A stretch of DNA of 64,000 bases from Pedobacter nutrimenti (GTDB taxonomy: Bacteria; Bacteroidota; Bacteroidia; Sphingobacteriales; Sphingobacteriaceae): positions 622,285 through 686,284 of the forward strand of contig NZ_QKLU01000002.1 in assembly GCF_003208655.1 (NCBI RefSeq), given 5' to 3'. Positions 6,633 through 15,663 of this stretch are shown one piece after another. Numbering within the stretch: the stretch's first letter is position 1; each line of letters starts with the position of its first letter. The notes beneath the pieces were generated by a model. That model ran no database searches, was not told where the DNA came from, and saw nothing but the letters and a program-made list of their open reading frames with translations. The position numbers and the translations under genes are program-made.

Positions 6633-9134
6633 TTAAAAAGATCCTTCATCCGGGCGCTGTTCCTGCTGCTGTTCTGGCTTTTTGTTTTTCTTGAAACTAA
6701 AGTCTGTTTTACCGAAACGGTAAGAATAGGTAATGCTGGCCATAGGACCGGTCATGTATCTTTTAAAATCAATAAGGGTACCGGTTGTTTTGGTCACCAT
6801 ACTCCAGTTTCTGGAATCCAGAATATTTCTTACGTTCAGGCTTAATGAAGATTTTTTGTTTTTGAAATCGTATTTGGCCCCGGCATCCAATCCGTACATC
6901 GCTCTTCTTGTGCCCTGGGCAAGTACCTGCTCTGCATTATAATCCCCCTTAATTTGCAGGGTAATGTTGTGCGGCAAGATAAAATTATTGGTCAGGTTGG
7001 CATCCCAGCTGAAACCGGAGTTGTTCAGCAGGTCGTTTTGTACCGCACCAGTAATTTTACTATGGTATAGGTTTACATTGGCTGTAAAATTCCAGGCTTT
7101 AAGCAGGTCTATTTTTCCGATCAGTTCCAATCCGGTCGCCACCTGTTTGGCCAGGTTTTGAGGGGTCGTGATGGTAATCCCCAGACTGTCAGGCAGGGAC
7201 CTGACCCTTTGGATCACATCGTTGGTTTGGCGCAGATAGGCGGTAGTGATAAAGGTTACTTTGGGCCAGAATTTATTATAGCTTAATTCATAGGCGTGTA
7301 CATCTTCGGGTCTTAGGTTTGGATTTCCCTGGCGATAGTTTAGCGGGTCGGAGGTATCCAGGAAAGGATTGGTATCCCAGCCTCTTGGCCTGTTGACACG
7401 TCTGCTGTAACTCAATTGTACCTGTTGTTCCCCTTTAAATTTCTGGGTTAGGAAAACGCTCGGATAAAGCCTGGTATAGGCCACTTTTCCAGGAGTATAG
7501 GTTATGGCATTGTTTGGAGAATAAGCACCAGACTGGGTATTTAAAGTGGCATCTTCGCCTCTTAAACCCAGCTGATAACCAAAATTTTTATACTGGTTCT
7601 GATAATTGGCATAAATGGCATGCACCTGATCTTTGCTGTTGAAATCATTGGTCAGCATAAAGTTGGTGTCGTAATTTCCTGTTGCATTATTTAAAGTACG
7701 GGAAAGGGTATTGTTGTCTGCATAACGGATCTGACTGCGGTAACCTGCTTCAAACTTTCCTGTTTTGCCTATTGGCAAGGCATAATCGGCCTGGATGTTG
7801 TAGTTTTTATTGCTGCCATAGCCATCATTGGTATTGACACTGTCTGGAAAAGTACCATAACTTCCCTTGCGGTAATTAAAAACAGTGGTGTACAGCTGCG
7901 CATTATCGTTGGTTCCTTTTGAGTAACCAAAATTAAAGGTCAGTTCCTCTCTTGGTTTTTTAAATTTCTGGGTAAAATCAAGGTTCAGGTCATAACTGTT
8001 TCCGTTTCCGTCTGTCGCATTTGTCCGGTTGCTCAGTTCAACAGGCCCTCTTTGTCCATTCAGCTTGTTAATGGTCAGGTATTCGTTCCTGTTGTTGTCG
8101 CGGCTGTTGAAGGAACCAGAGAAACTCAGGACACTTTTTTCTGCCACATAATAATCCAGACCAGCTTTTACATTATGGCCCTTGTCAAGCGACCTGCTGT
8201 CGGTATTCTGATCTGCAAATACAGTAGGGAAAGTGCCGTTTAAATAAGTGATGTTGTTGTATCCACCCCCCACACGCTTGCCATAACGATAGCTGTAATT
8301 TCCATACAGGTTGATCTTTTTGTTTTGAAAACTCAAACTGGTATTGGCATTGTAATTATCCCGGTTTCCGGCCGTTAAAGCCGCAGAACCATTTAACCCC
8401 AGTTTCTTGTTTCTTTTCAGTACAATGTTGATGATGCCCGACTGTCCTTCAGCATCATACTTAGCCGAAGGGTTTGTAATTAGTTCCACACTTTCAATGG
8501 AACTGGCAGGAATGGACTGAAGTATGGTGGCCACATCACCGCCGGCAATTAGGGAAGGTTTTCCGTCGATCAGGACTTTAACCCCTGTTGATCCCCTGAG
8601 GCTTACGTTTCCATCCATATCTGTTTGTACCGTTGGTACATTCTGAAGCAGGTCTGCTGCCGATCCGCCTTCACTCACCAGGCTCTGGTCCACAGAAAAT
8701 ACTTTTTTGTCGACACCCAGCTGGATGGTGCTCTTTTGCCCGGTAATTTTAACTTCGTTGAGTGCAGTTCCCTTTGCTGGGTTCATCTTAATGGTACCAA
8801 AATTAATTTCTTTGACCGCTCCGGAAATGTTCACCGAGTCCCGTACCATGGTTTGATAACCCACATAGCTGATTTTAAAGGTGAAAACACCTTTTGGTAA
8901 GCCCGTAATTTTTAAAATTCCATTGACGTCGCTCTGCGCTACTTTTACGGTCGCTTTGGTTCTTCTGTTGAGCACACTGGCTGTTGCAAAAGGGATGGTC
9001 TGGCTGTTTTGTGCATCTATAATTTTTGCACTGATGCTTGTTGAGGACCCTTCGGAACTTTGTGCTTTAAGTTTTACAGTTATCATACAAATTGCAACCG
9101 CAAATAGGAGAACTTTGTATACTTGCTTCTTCAT
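6633..9134 (-). CDS. Outer-membrane TonB-dependent receptor family protein (second copy)
   Basis: An 833-residue paralogue of the 4182-6584 protein with the same order: signal peptide (about 1-24), carboxypeptidase-regulatory-like domain (about 33-110), plug (about 135-245; VLIDGKPSLIAGG, IESVELITNPSAKYDAEGQ) and an outer-membrane beta-barrel ending near residue 810. The tail is a short polar KKPEQQQEQ-type segment rather than a terminal aromatic residue. It would sit in the outer membrane and use TonB energy if a ligand is imported; the ligand is unknown. The plug and pre-plug domains clearly resemble the other copy, while the barrels differ more. A hairpin follows the stop. The ATG at 9134 is well placed for the signal peptide. 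Confidence 0.9.
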   Translation of the reverse strand: MKKQVYKVLLFAVAICMITVKLKAQSSEGSSTSISAKIIDAQNSQTIPFATASVLNRRTKATVKVAQSDVNGILKITGLPKGVFTFKISYVGYQTMVRDSVNISGAVKEINFGTIKMNPAKGTALNEVKITGQKSTIQLGVDKKVFSVDQSLVSEGGSAADLLQNVPTVQTDMDGNVSLRGSTGVKVLIDGKPSLIAGGDVATILQSIPASSIESVELITNPSAKYDAEGQSGIINIVLKRNKKLGLNGSAALTAGNRDNYNANTSLSFQNKKINLYGNYSYRYGKRVGGGYNNITYLNGTFPTVFADQNTDSRSLDKGHNVKAGLDYYVAEKSVLSFSGSFNSRDNNRNEYLTINKLNGQRGPVELSNRTNATDGNGNSYDLNLDFTQKFKKPREELTFNFGYSKGTNDNAQLYTTVFNYRKGSYGTFPDSVNTNDGYGSNKNYNIQADYALPIGKTGKFEAGYRSQIRYADNNTLSRTLNNATGNYDTNFMLTNDFNSKDQVHAIYANYQNQYKNFGYQLGLRGEDATLNTQSGAYSPNNAITYTPGKVAYTRLYPSVFLTQKFKGEQQVQLSYSRRVNRPRGWDTNPFLDTSDPLNYRQGNPNLRPEDVHAYELSYNKFWPKVTFITTAYLRQTNDVIQRVRSLPDSLGITITTPQNLAKQVATGLELIGKIDLLKAWNFTANVNLYHSKITGAVQNDLLNNSGFSWDANLTNNFILPHNITLQIKGDYNAEQVLAQGTRRAMYGLDAGAKYDFKNKKSSLSLNVRNILDSRNWSMVTKTTGTLIDFKRYMTGPMASITYSYRFGKTDFSFKKNKKPEQQQEQRPDEGSF

Positions 9135-9230
9135 CTATAATCTTCGTTTTCTTTATTTTTTAAGAGAGGACAAAGTAACGGCGAGGAATTTTAAAAAAGA
9201 CCCCAGTAACTACTTTATTACAGCTATATC

Positions 9231-9830
9231 ATGATCAATTACAGTAATATTTTTGTTAAGAACGGATTAAACTATGAAGCCTACCGAAAGTTGATCGCTG
9301 ATCTGCTGGCGCAGGGAAAAACGACTGGCGAAGATGACTCGCAGGCTATGCTTCACTATACCAAAATGAATATTCAACGAATGAACCGGGTCGATAAGAC
9401 CATTGTGCTTCAGGAAAAATTCACTTCAATTCTTGAAAAAATAACCGGTTCTTACAGGTTGCTGGTGATTTCTGAAGGATGGTGCGGGGATGCAGCTCAA
9501 ATTGTACCTCTCTTTCATAAAATGGAGTTGGTTGCCCCGGAACGATTTTCTTTGCGTTTTGTACTCCGGGATGAGCACCTGGACCTTATTGATGCACATC
9601 TGACTGGTGGAGGAAGGGCCATTCCAGTACTGCTGATTTTAAATGAAAAGGGAGAGGTGCTCGCTAAATGGGGCCCCAGACCGGCCATTTTGCAGGCTTT
9701 GCTCAAAGAATGGAAAGCCGCGCATACCGATGCGCTGCTGGTTGCAGAAAAACTTCACGGCTGGTATGCGAAAGACAAAACCCTGACCACCCAGGAAGAA
9801 CTGGCTGTACTTTTCAGTAGTCTGGATTAA
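9231..9830 (+). CDS. Thioredoxin-like family protein
   Basis: A 199-residue cytoplasmic protein with a thioredoxin-fold core. The redox loop reads SEGWCGDAAQ, with a single Cys where thioredoxin has CGPC, followed by VPLFHKM and a cis-Pro-like GGGRAIPVLLILNEKGEVLAKWG. This is the pattern of the Thioredoxin_9 group (PF14595), in which the second Cys is replaced. It is therefore unlikely to be a classical dithiol reductase. No signal peptide is seen. Its stop overlaps the stop of the convergent clpS gene by four bases. Confidence 0.85.
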   Translation: MINYSNIFVKNGLNYEAYRKLIADLLAQGKTTGEDDSQAMLHYTKMNIQRMNRVDKTIVLQEKFTSILEKITGSYRLLVISEGWCGDAAQIVPLFHKMELVAPERFSLRFVLRDEHLDLIDAHLTGGGRAIPVLLILNEKGEVLAKWGPRPAILQALLKEWKAAHTDALLVAEKLHGWYAKDKTLTTQEELAVLFSSLD

Positions 9831-10108
9831 TCGACAGAAACGGTGAGACCTTCCTGTTGAAGAATTTTACGGTAAATTTCCATTTCTGTAAAAGAACCTT
9901 CCAGTATGGCACACTTTCCCTTGGTATGAACCTCCCAGGCTATTTTTTCAGCCTGGGACTCTGTATAGTCCAGGTACTTCATCATACAGTGAATAACGTG
10001 ATCAAAAGTATTCACATCATCGTTCCATAAGATCAGGCGATGTGAAGTTTTCAGCGAGGAAAGAATTTCCTCCAGGGTAAAAGTTTCTTCTTTTGTTTCA
10101 GTGGACAT
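9827..10108 (-). CDS. clpS: ATP-dependent Clp protease adaptor ClpS
   Basis: A 93-residue adaptor that would deliver N-degron substrates to the ClpAP/ClpCP protease. The core has the expected pieces: LILWNDDVNTFDHVI (the substrate-pocket ND-D motif), HCMMKYLDYTESQAEKI, and the HTKGKCAIL turn followed by FTEMEIYRKILQQEGLTVSV. The acidic, T/E-rich N-terminal extension is normal for the family. It converges on the thioredoxin-like gene, overlapping by four bases at the stops. Length and motifs make the call firm. Confidence 0.95.
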   Translation of the reverse strand: MSTETKEETFTLEEILSSLKTSHRLILWNDDVNTFDHVIHCMMKYLDYTESQAEKIAWEVHTKGKCAILEGSFTEMEIYRKILQQEGLTVSVD

Positions 10109-10139
10109 GATACAAAAATAAGCTTATTTCAAAATAATG

Positions 10140-10171
10140 TTGCAGCTAAAATTATTTTTGCTTAAAATTTG
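10140..10171 (+). promoter_or_regulatory. Possible promoter for the FabH-type gene
   Basis: A TTG at 10140-10142 is followed after 20 bases by TAAAATTTG (10163-10171), which resembles the TAnnTTTG element with one extra base. The ATG at 10189 follows 17 bases later. Confidence 0.35.
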
Positions 10172-10188
10172 CAGTTAAACCAAGTATA

Positions 10189-11235
10189 ATGCAAAGTTCC
10201 AAGATCGCAGGCATAGGTTATTATGTGCCAAAAAACATTTACACCAATGATGACCTTTCCAGGTTCATGGATACAAACGATGCCTGGATTCAGGAAAGAA
10301 CGGGGATCAAAGAGCGTCGTTTTGCCGACAGGTTAGAAGAAACAACGACAACGATGGGCATTGAGGCGTCGAAGATTGCCCTTGAAAGGGCAGGAATTAC
10401 AGCTCAGGATGTTGACTTTATTGTTTTCGCTACCTTAAGTCCGGACTATTATTTTCCTGGCTGTGGGGTCCTGCTGCAAAGGGAAATGAAAATGAAAGAA
10501 ATTGGTGCCCTGGATATCCGCAACCAATGTTCTGGTTTTGTATATGCACTTTCTGTCGCAGACCAGTTCATCAAAACAGGGATGTACAAAAACATATTGG
10601 TGGTGGGCAGCGAGAAACATTCTTTTGCCATGGATTTCAATACCCGCAGCAGGAACGTCTCTGTTATTTTTGGAGATGGGGCCGGGGCAGTAGTCCTGCA
10701 GCCTGCAGACCGCGAAGGGCAAGGCATATTGAGTACGCACCTGCACAGTGACGGGGCCGATGCAGAAATTTTGGCCATGTATTACCCGGGGGCCCATGCC
10801 AATAAATGGATGAGAGATCAGCCCGGCTATCCTGATCAGGAACTGGGTGGTTTGTTTATGACTACAGAACAACTCGAAAGCGGGGCCGCATTGCCTTATA
10901 TGGATGGACCTGCTGTTTTCAAAAAAGCAGTCGTGAAATTTCCGGAAGTCATTAAGGAGGCCCTGGAAGCAAATCATTTGGGACCACAGGATATAGATTT
11001 GTTGGTCCCCCATCAGGCCAACCTGAGGATCAGTCAGTATGTTCAGCAATTGCTGGGCCTGCCTGATGAAAAAGTATTTAATAATATTCAAAAATACGGC
11101 AATACCACCGCTGCCTCTGTTCCCATAGCCCTGTGTGAAGCCTGGGAGGCGGGGAAGATCAAAGAGGGTGATCTGGTTTGCCTGGCCGCTTTCGGCTCTG
11201 GTTTTACCTGGGGCAGTGCTTTAATCCGCTGGTAA
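10189..11235 (+). CDS. fabH: 3-oxoacyl-ACP synthase III family (FabH-like)
   Basis: A 348-residue ketosynthase III that would condense an acyl-CoA with malonyl-ACP. The triad is visible: Cys114 in RNQCSGFVYAL, His in LLVPHQANLRI and Asn in KYGNTTAAS. The N-terminal IAGIGYYVPKNIYTNDDL and GTGIKERR-like blocks are standard. It is about 30 residues longer than E. coli FabH, and it stands alone, not in a fab cluster, so it could be a second ketosynthase III rather than the housekeeping initiator. It converges on the SDR gene across a 15-bp-stem hairpin. Confidence 0.88.
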   Translation: MQSSKIAGIGYYVPKNIYTNDDLSRFMDTNDAWIQERTGIKERRFADRLEETTTTMGIEASKIALERAGITAQDVDFIVFATLSPDYYFPGCGVLLQREMKMKEIGALDIRNQCSGFVYALSVADQFIKTGMYKNILVVGSEKHSFAMDFNTRSRNVSVIFGDGAGAVVLQPADREGQGILSTHLHSDGADAEILAMYYPGAHANKWMRDQPGYPDQELGGLFMTTEQLESGAALPYMDGPAVFKKAVVKFPEVIKEALEANHLGPQDIDLLVPHQANLRISQYVQQLLGLPDEKVFNNIQKYGNTTAASVPIALCEAWEAGKIKEGDLVCLAAFGSGFTWGSALIRW

Positions 11236-11240
11236 AGCGT

Positions 11241-11278
11241 CAGATCTGCAAAAGGTTTAACTCCCTTTTGCAGATCTG
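11241..11278. terminator. Perfect 15-bp hairpin between convergent genes
   Basis: CAGATCTGCAAAAGG (11241-11255) pairs with CCTTTTGCAGATCTG (11264-11278) around an 8-base loop. The stop codon of the SDR gene (11257-11259) lies in the loop and its last residues are encoded by one arm. It starts six bases after the fabH stop. There is no T-tract on either side, so it may stop transcripts weakly or protect 3' ends on both strands. Confidence 0.5.
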
Positions 11279-12132
11279 GTCATTTGCTCAAAAGCATCCC
11301 ACATTTCATTAGGGACGGCCTCCAGTCCATTAAACTGTCCGGCACCCTGGAGCCATTCTCCACCATCTATAGTAATCACTTCACCGTTAATGTATCCGGC
11401 AAAATCGCTGATTAAAAATGCGGCCAGATTGGCCAGTTCCTGATGGTCCCCAACCCTTTTTAAAGGAACCCTGTTTTTAAAGTCAAATTTTTCTGCCAGG
11501 TCTCCGGGAAGCAAGCGTTCCCAGGCACCTTTGGTTGGAAATGGGCCAGGTGCTATGGCATTGGTCCTGATTCCATATTTTCCCCATTCTACGGCAAGGG
11601 AACGGGTCATTGCCAAAACACCGCCTTTGGCGCATGCAGAAGGTACAACATAAGCGGAACCGGTAAAGGCGTAGGTGGTCACAATGTTTAACACGTTTGC
11701 TGTTTGTTTTTCCTTGATCCAGTGTTTACCAAAGGCTAGGGTACAATTGACTGAGCCTTTGAGTACAATGTCAATAATGGAAGAAAAAGCATTGGCCGAC
11801 AGTCTTTCGGTCGGTGAAATGAAGTTACCGGCGGCATTGTTCAACAAAGCGTCGACCTTTCCAAAAGCCTTAAGGCTTTCTTCCAGCACATGTTCTACCT
11901 GACTATATTCCCGTACATCACAGGCAACGGCGAGTACTTTACCGCCTGTTTCTTTTTCCAGCTCTGCCGCTGTTTGCCGGATCACTTCCAGTTTGCGGCT
12001 GGTGATGACCAGGTTTGCACCCAGTTTCAGGAAATAGGTGCCCATGGCTTTACCCAAACCGGTACCGCCACCTGTAATCACAATGGTTTTGCCTTTTAAG
12101 GCATCATCTCTCAGCATGGGTTGATTGTACAT
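11257..12132 (-). CDS. 2,4-dienoyl-CoA reductase-like short-chain dehydrogenase
   Basis: A 291-residue NAD(P)H-dependent SDR. It has the nucleotide loop TGGGTGLGKAM, the NNAAGNFISPTERLS block, a Tyr in TTYAFTGS, and Ser/Lys in SACAKGGV rather than a classic YxxxK. This displaced-Tyr arrangement and the blocks EWGKYGIRTNAIAPGP and the C-terminal KGS closely match mitochondrial DECR1 as remembered. DECR reduces 2,4-dienoyl-CoA during oxidation of polyunsaturated acyl chains. The gene follows the enoyl-CoA isomerase-like gene by three bases, consistent with a joint role in unsaturated fatty acid breakdown. Its 3' end forms part of a hairpin shared with fabH. Confidence 0.88.
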   Translation of the reverse strand: MYNQPMLRDDALKGKTIVITGGGTGLGKAMGTYFLKLGANLVITSRKLEVIRQTAAELEKETGGKVLAVACDVREYSQVEHVLEESLKAFGKVDALLNNAAGNFISPTERLSANAFSSIIDIVLKGSVNCTLAFGKHWIKEKQTANVLNIVTTYAFTGSAYVVPSACAKGGVLAMTRSLAVEWGKYGIRTNAIAPGPFPTKGAWERLLPGDLAEKFDFKNRVPLKRVGDHQELANLAAFLISDFAGYINGEVITIDGGEWLQGAGQFNGLEAVPNEMWDAFEQMTRSAKGS

Positions 12133-12135
12133 AGC

Positions 12136-12897
12136 CTATTTTTTTTGAAGGTTATCAATAATGGTTTTCAGAATATTTCTGGTGGCTGGTGACCACCATT
12201 GTTCGAGCATCAGGGCCAAAGAAGCACTTTGGTCTGCCTGGGTTGCCGCAATCAGTTCCTGTCTGATGTTCAGTTTACTTTGCTGCCAGGTATTGGCTTC
12301 AAAAGCCATGTATTTTCTGATTTTTCTTTCCGCTGCAGTGAGAATACTTTCACCTTTGACCAGCTCGTCCACCAGACCGGCCTGTAAAGCCTCTTCCGGA
12401 TTAAAAAGACGTCCTTCCAGTAAACTTCTGCTGGCCCCAGCCTTTCCAAGCCAGAAAGAATACAAACTGAATATACTGTTTGGAACAATAATGCCCACTG
12501 GTACCTCGTTCAGTCCGATAATGTATTTCCCTTCTGCCATAATCCTTGCATCACAAGCCAGGGCAATCACACAGCCCCCTGCAGGACTGTGGCCATTTAT
12601 TGCTGCAACAAGTGGTTTTTTAAAGCTGGTAATGGTGGCGCAAAAATTCAAAAAGAGCTCCCAGAAAGATTTAACATCCTGCTCATTGTACTGGTACAAT
12701 TCAATGAGGTCCAGGCCTGCCGAAAAAAAATGGTCCTGACCAGTGATGATGACCCCGCCAATATTCGCATCTGCAGAAATATTGGTAAACATGTCGCTGA
12801 GTTCGGTAATCATTTCCCTGTTCAGCGCGTTTGACTTTCCCCGGTTAAGGGTGATGATCGCCAGGCGGTCTTTTATGCTAACTTTAATCGTATTCAT
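12136..12897 (-). CDS. Enoyl-CoA hydratase/isomerase family, likely delta3-delta2-enoyl-CoA isomerase
   Basis: A 253-residue crotonase-fold protein. The oxyanion-hole segments are FFSAGLDL and NGHSPAGGCVIAL. Hydratases carry two catalytic Glu; here the first (GGGCEL in hydratases) is Val in GGCVIAL, and only the second remains, in GLNEVPVGI. This single-Glu pattern, with SPAGGCVIALACDARIMA, is that of mitochondrial ECI1/DCI isomerases. It would move 3-enoyl to trans-2-enoyl bonds so that beta-oxidation of unsaturated chains can go on. It lies two bases after the plug-domain gene and three before the DECR-like gene, so all three look cotranscribed. Confidence 0.85.
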   Translation of the reverse strand: MNTIKVSIKDRLAIITLNRGKSNALNREMITELSDMFTNISADANIGGVIITGQDHFFSAGLDLIELYQYNEQDVKSFWELFLNFCATITSFKKPLVAAINGHSPAGGCVIALACDARIMAEGKYIIGLNEVPVGIIVPNSIFSLYSFWLGKAGASRSLLEGRLFNPEEALQAGLVDELVKGESILTAAERKIRKYMAFEANTWQQSKLNIRQELIAATQADQSASLALMLEQWWSPATRNILKTIIDNLQKK

Positions 12898-12899
12898 AT

Positions 12900-15578
12900 T
12901 TATTTTACTTCATAGGTGTATACCTTGCGGCCCAGTTGCCCTGCACCGTTTATTCCTTCCAGTACCACCCGGTAAAGGCCGGGCAGGTCGGTATTGTAAT
13001 AATCAAATTCTTTTTTGCCAGCTGCATCGGTGACCACCTGAGGGTTCCAGTAAACGGTTGTTCTCAAATCTGGTCTGCTGCTGGACTGAGGCGTAAATTT
13101 AGGGGAATAGAACTGACGGGAAGAATAATAACCTTTGGGATTATAGGTAATGATGCCGGGCGCATATACTGTACTGTAATTACCGCCTCCCCTTTTGGTG
13201 GTAATCACCAATACACCACCGCCGCCGCGCATACCGTAAATGGCCGTATTGCCAATGGATTTTAATACTTCAATCGTTTCCACATCCTGAGGGTTCAGGT
13301 TGTCCAGAAAATCCGGTTCCATAGGCATACCATCTACAACGATATTCATTGGGGTACCCTGGGACCGCATTAGGTAGGCTTGTCCGTTTCGGATCATCAG
13401 TCCTGCAACCCGGCCCTGAAGGCATTGGCTCAGGGTAACACAGGTGCCCAGTTGTTCCGCTGTAATGACTGCATCTGCACGACCTGCCCCATTGAGGTTG
13501 GAAGAGTTTTTTGCAGGATTTTTCTTTTCTACAATATTAACTTCCTTCAGGTTAATGCTGCGCTGCAGCAATCCACGTCTGGTCAGTTCTTCGAAATAAT
13601 TTTCACTTTTTTTGACATAGCCCGAAATGGCTTCATTTACATTCACCTCAATATCCCCTGTGTTTTTGTTCTTGGTGACCATTTGTCCGGGCACAACATC
13701 CATTTTAATTTCTACATTTTTTTTGTTTTTGCCTGTCCTGGCCTGTACCACAAATTTGGTGCTGTCATTAAAGATCAGGTTGTCAAAAGAAAAACGTCCG
13801 TTTGCATCCGAAAGTGTATCAATGGTAAACAATCCGCCTGAAGAAGAGAACAGGGAAACTTTTCCTTTTTCAATAGGTTTGCCCCCCAATGTGGTGATCG
13901 TTCCACTGATTTTTAAAGACTTTTCTGGCTGAAAGCTGTTGAGAGGCGGAAGGTCATTGATGACGTTTTTCCAAAGAAACCTTCTCCAGCCCTGTGTCAT
14001 TAAAAGATTGTCCAGTTCATGAAGTGTAGTGGCGCTGCGGTCCTGAAAATAATGATTTGGTTTTTCTACATAACCCGAAAGGTCTGAGGTCAATAAAAGA
14101 CTCGTGTAAATATTGCTTTCGTTGTCCAGGTCTGGCTGAACAATTGTCGTATTGGTTACCGAAACAGAAAAGCTGCCCTGAACAGGTTTACCCTCAAAAC
14201 CAGAAGATAAATTGAATTTTACCTGTTCTCTTTTTTGATAGGTTTTTTTATCAGACTGTAGCTGCAGGTCCATGAAATCGTTGGTGTTATGGACAAAAGC
14301 AAGTCTTTCGGCAACGGGCTCGTTATTGGGGCCGAACAGGGTAAACTGTATAATTCCTGAAGGGATATCTTTAGTAGGGATATTTACTGAAACGACCTGT
14401 TTTTCTGTTTTTGCAACAGTGGAGAAGCACAGGGTTCCATTATTTTGGCCAACAAGTTTTAATTCGCCTTTGTTCAGGTTGTCCTGACTGATGTATAACC
14501 TGACACTGAATTTTGTACTGTCTACAAGGTTCACGGAAAGCACGTAACCACTGCTTTGGGCTTTGGGCAGGTTTACTTTTTGCTCAGAACCGTTGGGCAT
14601 TTTAAGGACTGCCGTATAAGTTTTACCGGACTGCGGGTTTAATGTGAAATTTCCCATTCCCAGGTACGAAGAATTGAATTTTGTAACCTCAGTTCCTTCA
14701 TTGTCGACAAGGGTCCCGCTGATGTCTTTACCCAATCCAGCGCTGTTAATGGCTTTAAAAGCGACTTTGGAAGGAATATTTTCCACCAGGTTTCCACCTT
14801 CGGGGAAAAACTGAACATCCAGCTCCTGGGAAGCCAGGTTCAGCAGTATGTTTTTGCTTACCTTTTGCTTGTCCGGTAAGGCCAGAGTGGCAGTAATGGT
14901 CCCTGTTTTTAATTCCGGATGCGTATTGAGGAAACTGAAGTCAATTTCACCATTATTGTTGGTTACAGCCTTTCCCTTATGGACATTCTTAAGGTTCATT
15001 TGTACCACATAGCTAATTTCGGTTGCGGTATAAGGATGTCCTGCTTTGTCGGTAAACCGGATGGTGCTGTTGATTTTTTGGGCTTTATCTTCAGGGCTAA
15101 TGGTATAGGTTGCGTTGGTGAAAACTTTGTTTGCCCAGGCGTTGCCAATTTTAAGGGTCTTGTCAAAAAAGAATTCAGGACCTGCATTGCGCATCCATTG
15201 GGTGTAAGCCCTGATCCGGTAATTCCCTTCCTGCAGCGAATCGGGCAGTTTAAAATCGCCCCAGCTGATGCCGGCCATTAAAGGAAGTTTTAATTGTTTT
15301 TTTACAGAATCCGATTCACTGATCAGTTCCACATAAAGGATGTCACTGATATTGGTTGGCCTTGTGGTCTGGGTATTGATCACATAGGCCTTAAACCAGA
15401 TGTCGTCTCCAATGGCATAATAAGGCTTGTCCAGGTGCAGATAGACTTTCTCCTGCGGGTATTTCTGATTGTAGGCCTCCATTTTTTTCAACAGGGCAGC
15501 AAAGGGGCTGTCCTCTATTTTAAAAGCGGCAAAAGTACCTGCCAAAAGAAGTAGCGTTAAAACTAATTTAGTTTTCAT
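12900..15578 (-). CDS. Exported MG2-like / TonB-plug-domain protein without a barrel
   Basis: An 892-residue exported protein. After a signal peptide (about 1-18), an N-terminal macroglobulin-like region (KVYLHLDKPYYAIGDDIWFKAY, about 44-65) leads into several beta-sandwich repeats and a carboxypeptidase-regulatory-like domain near 565-640. A TonB-receptor plug domain follows (about 700-800; MNIVVDGMPMEP, VETIEVLKSIGNTAIYGMRGGGGVLVITTK). A further beta-sandwich (about 825-892) closes the chain. No outer-membrane barrel is present, so it is not a receptor by itself; a periplasmic or surface assembly or signalling role is plausible. It is the first gene of an operon with two fatty-acid oxidation genes, an unexplained pairing. 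The dcd terminator lies just upstream. Confidence 0.85.
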   Translation of the reverse strand: MKTKLVLTLLLLAGTFAAFKIEDSPFAALLKKMEAYNQKYPQEKVYLHLDKPYYAIGDDIWFKAYVINTQTTRPTNISDILYVELISESDSVKKQLKLPLMAGISWGDFKLPDSLQEGNYRIRAYTQWMRNAGPEFFFDKTLKIGNAWANKVFTNATYTISPEDKAQKINSTIRFTDKAGHPYTATEISYVVQMNLKNVHKGKAVTNNNGEIDFSFLNTHPELKTGTITATLALPDKQKVSKNILLNLASQELDVQFFPEGGNLVENIPSKVAFKAINSAGLGKDISGTLVDNEGTEVTKFNSSYLGMGNFTLNPQSGKTYTAVLKMPNGSEQKVNLPKAQSSGYVLSVNLVDSTKFSVRLYISQDNLNKGELKLVGQNNGTLCFSTVAKTEKQVVSVNIPTKDIPSGIIQFTLFGPNNEPVAERLAFVHNTNDFMDLQLQSDKKTYQKREQVKFNLSSGFEGKPVQGSFSVSVTNTTIVQPDLDNESNIYTSLLLTSDLSGYVEKPNHYFQDRSATTLHELDNLLMTQGWRRFLWKNVINDLPPLNSFQPEKSLKISGTITTLGGKPIEKGKVSLFSSSGGLFTIDTLSDANGRFSFDNLIFNDSTKFVVQARTGKNKKNVEIKMDVVPGQMVTKNKNTGDIEVNVNEAISGYVKKSENYFEELTRRGLLQRSINLKEVNIVEKKNPAKNSSNLNGAGRADAVITAEQLGTCVTLSQCLQGRVAGLMIRNGQAYLMRSQGTPMNIVVDGMPMEPDFLDNLNPQDVETIEVLKSIGNTAIYGMRGGGGVLVITTKRGGGNYSTVYAPGIITYNPKGYYSSRQFYSPKFTPQSSSRPDLRTTVYWNPQVVTDAAGKKEFDYYNTDLPGLYRVVLEGINGAGQLGRKVYTYEVK

Positions 15579-15594
15579 TAGTGGTTCTGGTTAA

Positions 15595-15634
15595 CAAAAA
15601 TAAAGCCTCAATATACGAGTATTGAGGCTTTATT
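15595..15634 (-). terminator. Intrinsic terminator of dcd
   Basis: AATAAAGCCTCAATA (15599-15613) pairs perfectly with TATTGAGGCTTTATT (15620-15634) around a 6-base loop. On the minus strand the stem is followed by TTTTTG. It lies 30 bases after the dcd stop and just upstream of the 892-residue gene's start, insulating the two. Confidence 0.85.
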
Positions 15635-15663
15635 ACAATATGCTGTAAAGATGTTGCAGAAGG

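Noticed and set aside
4182..9134. SusC/SusD-type glycan uptake locus
   Set aside because: Both receptors lack a SusD-like lipoprotein or glycoside hydrolases nearby, and belong to the beta-barrel family without that partner.
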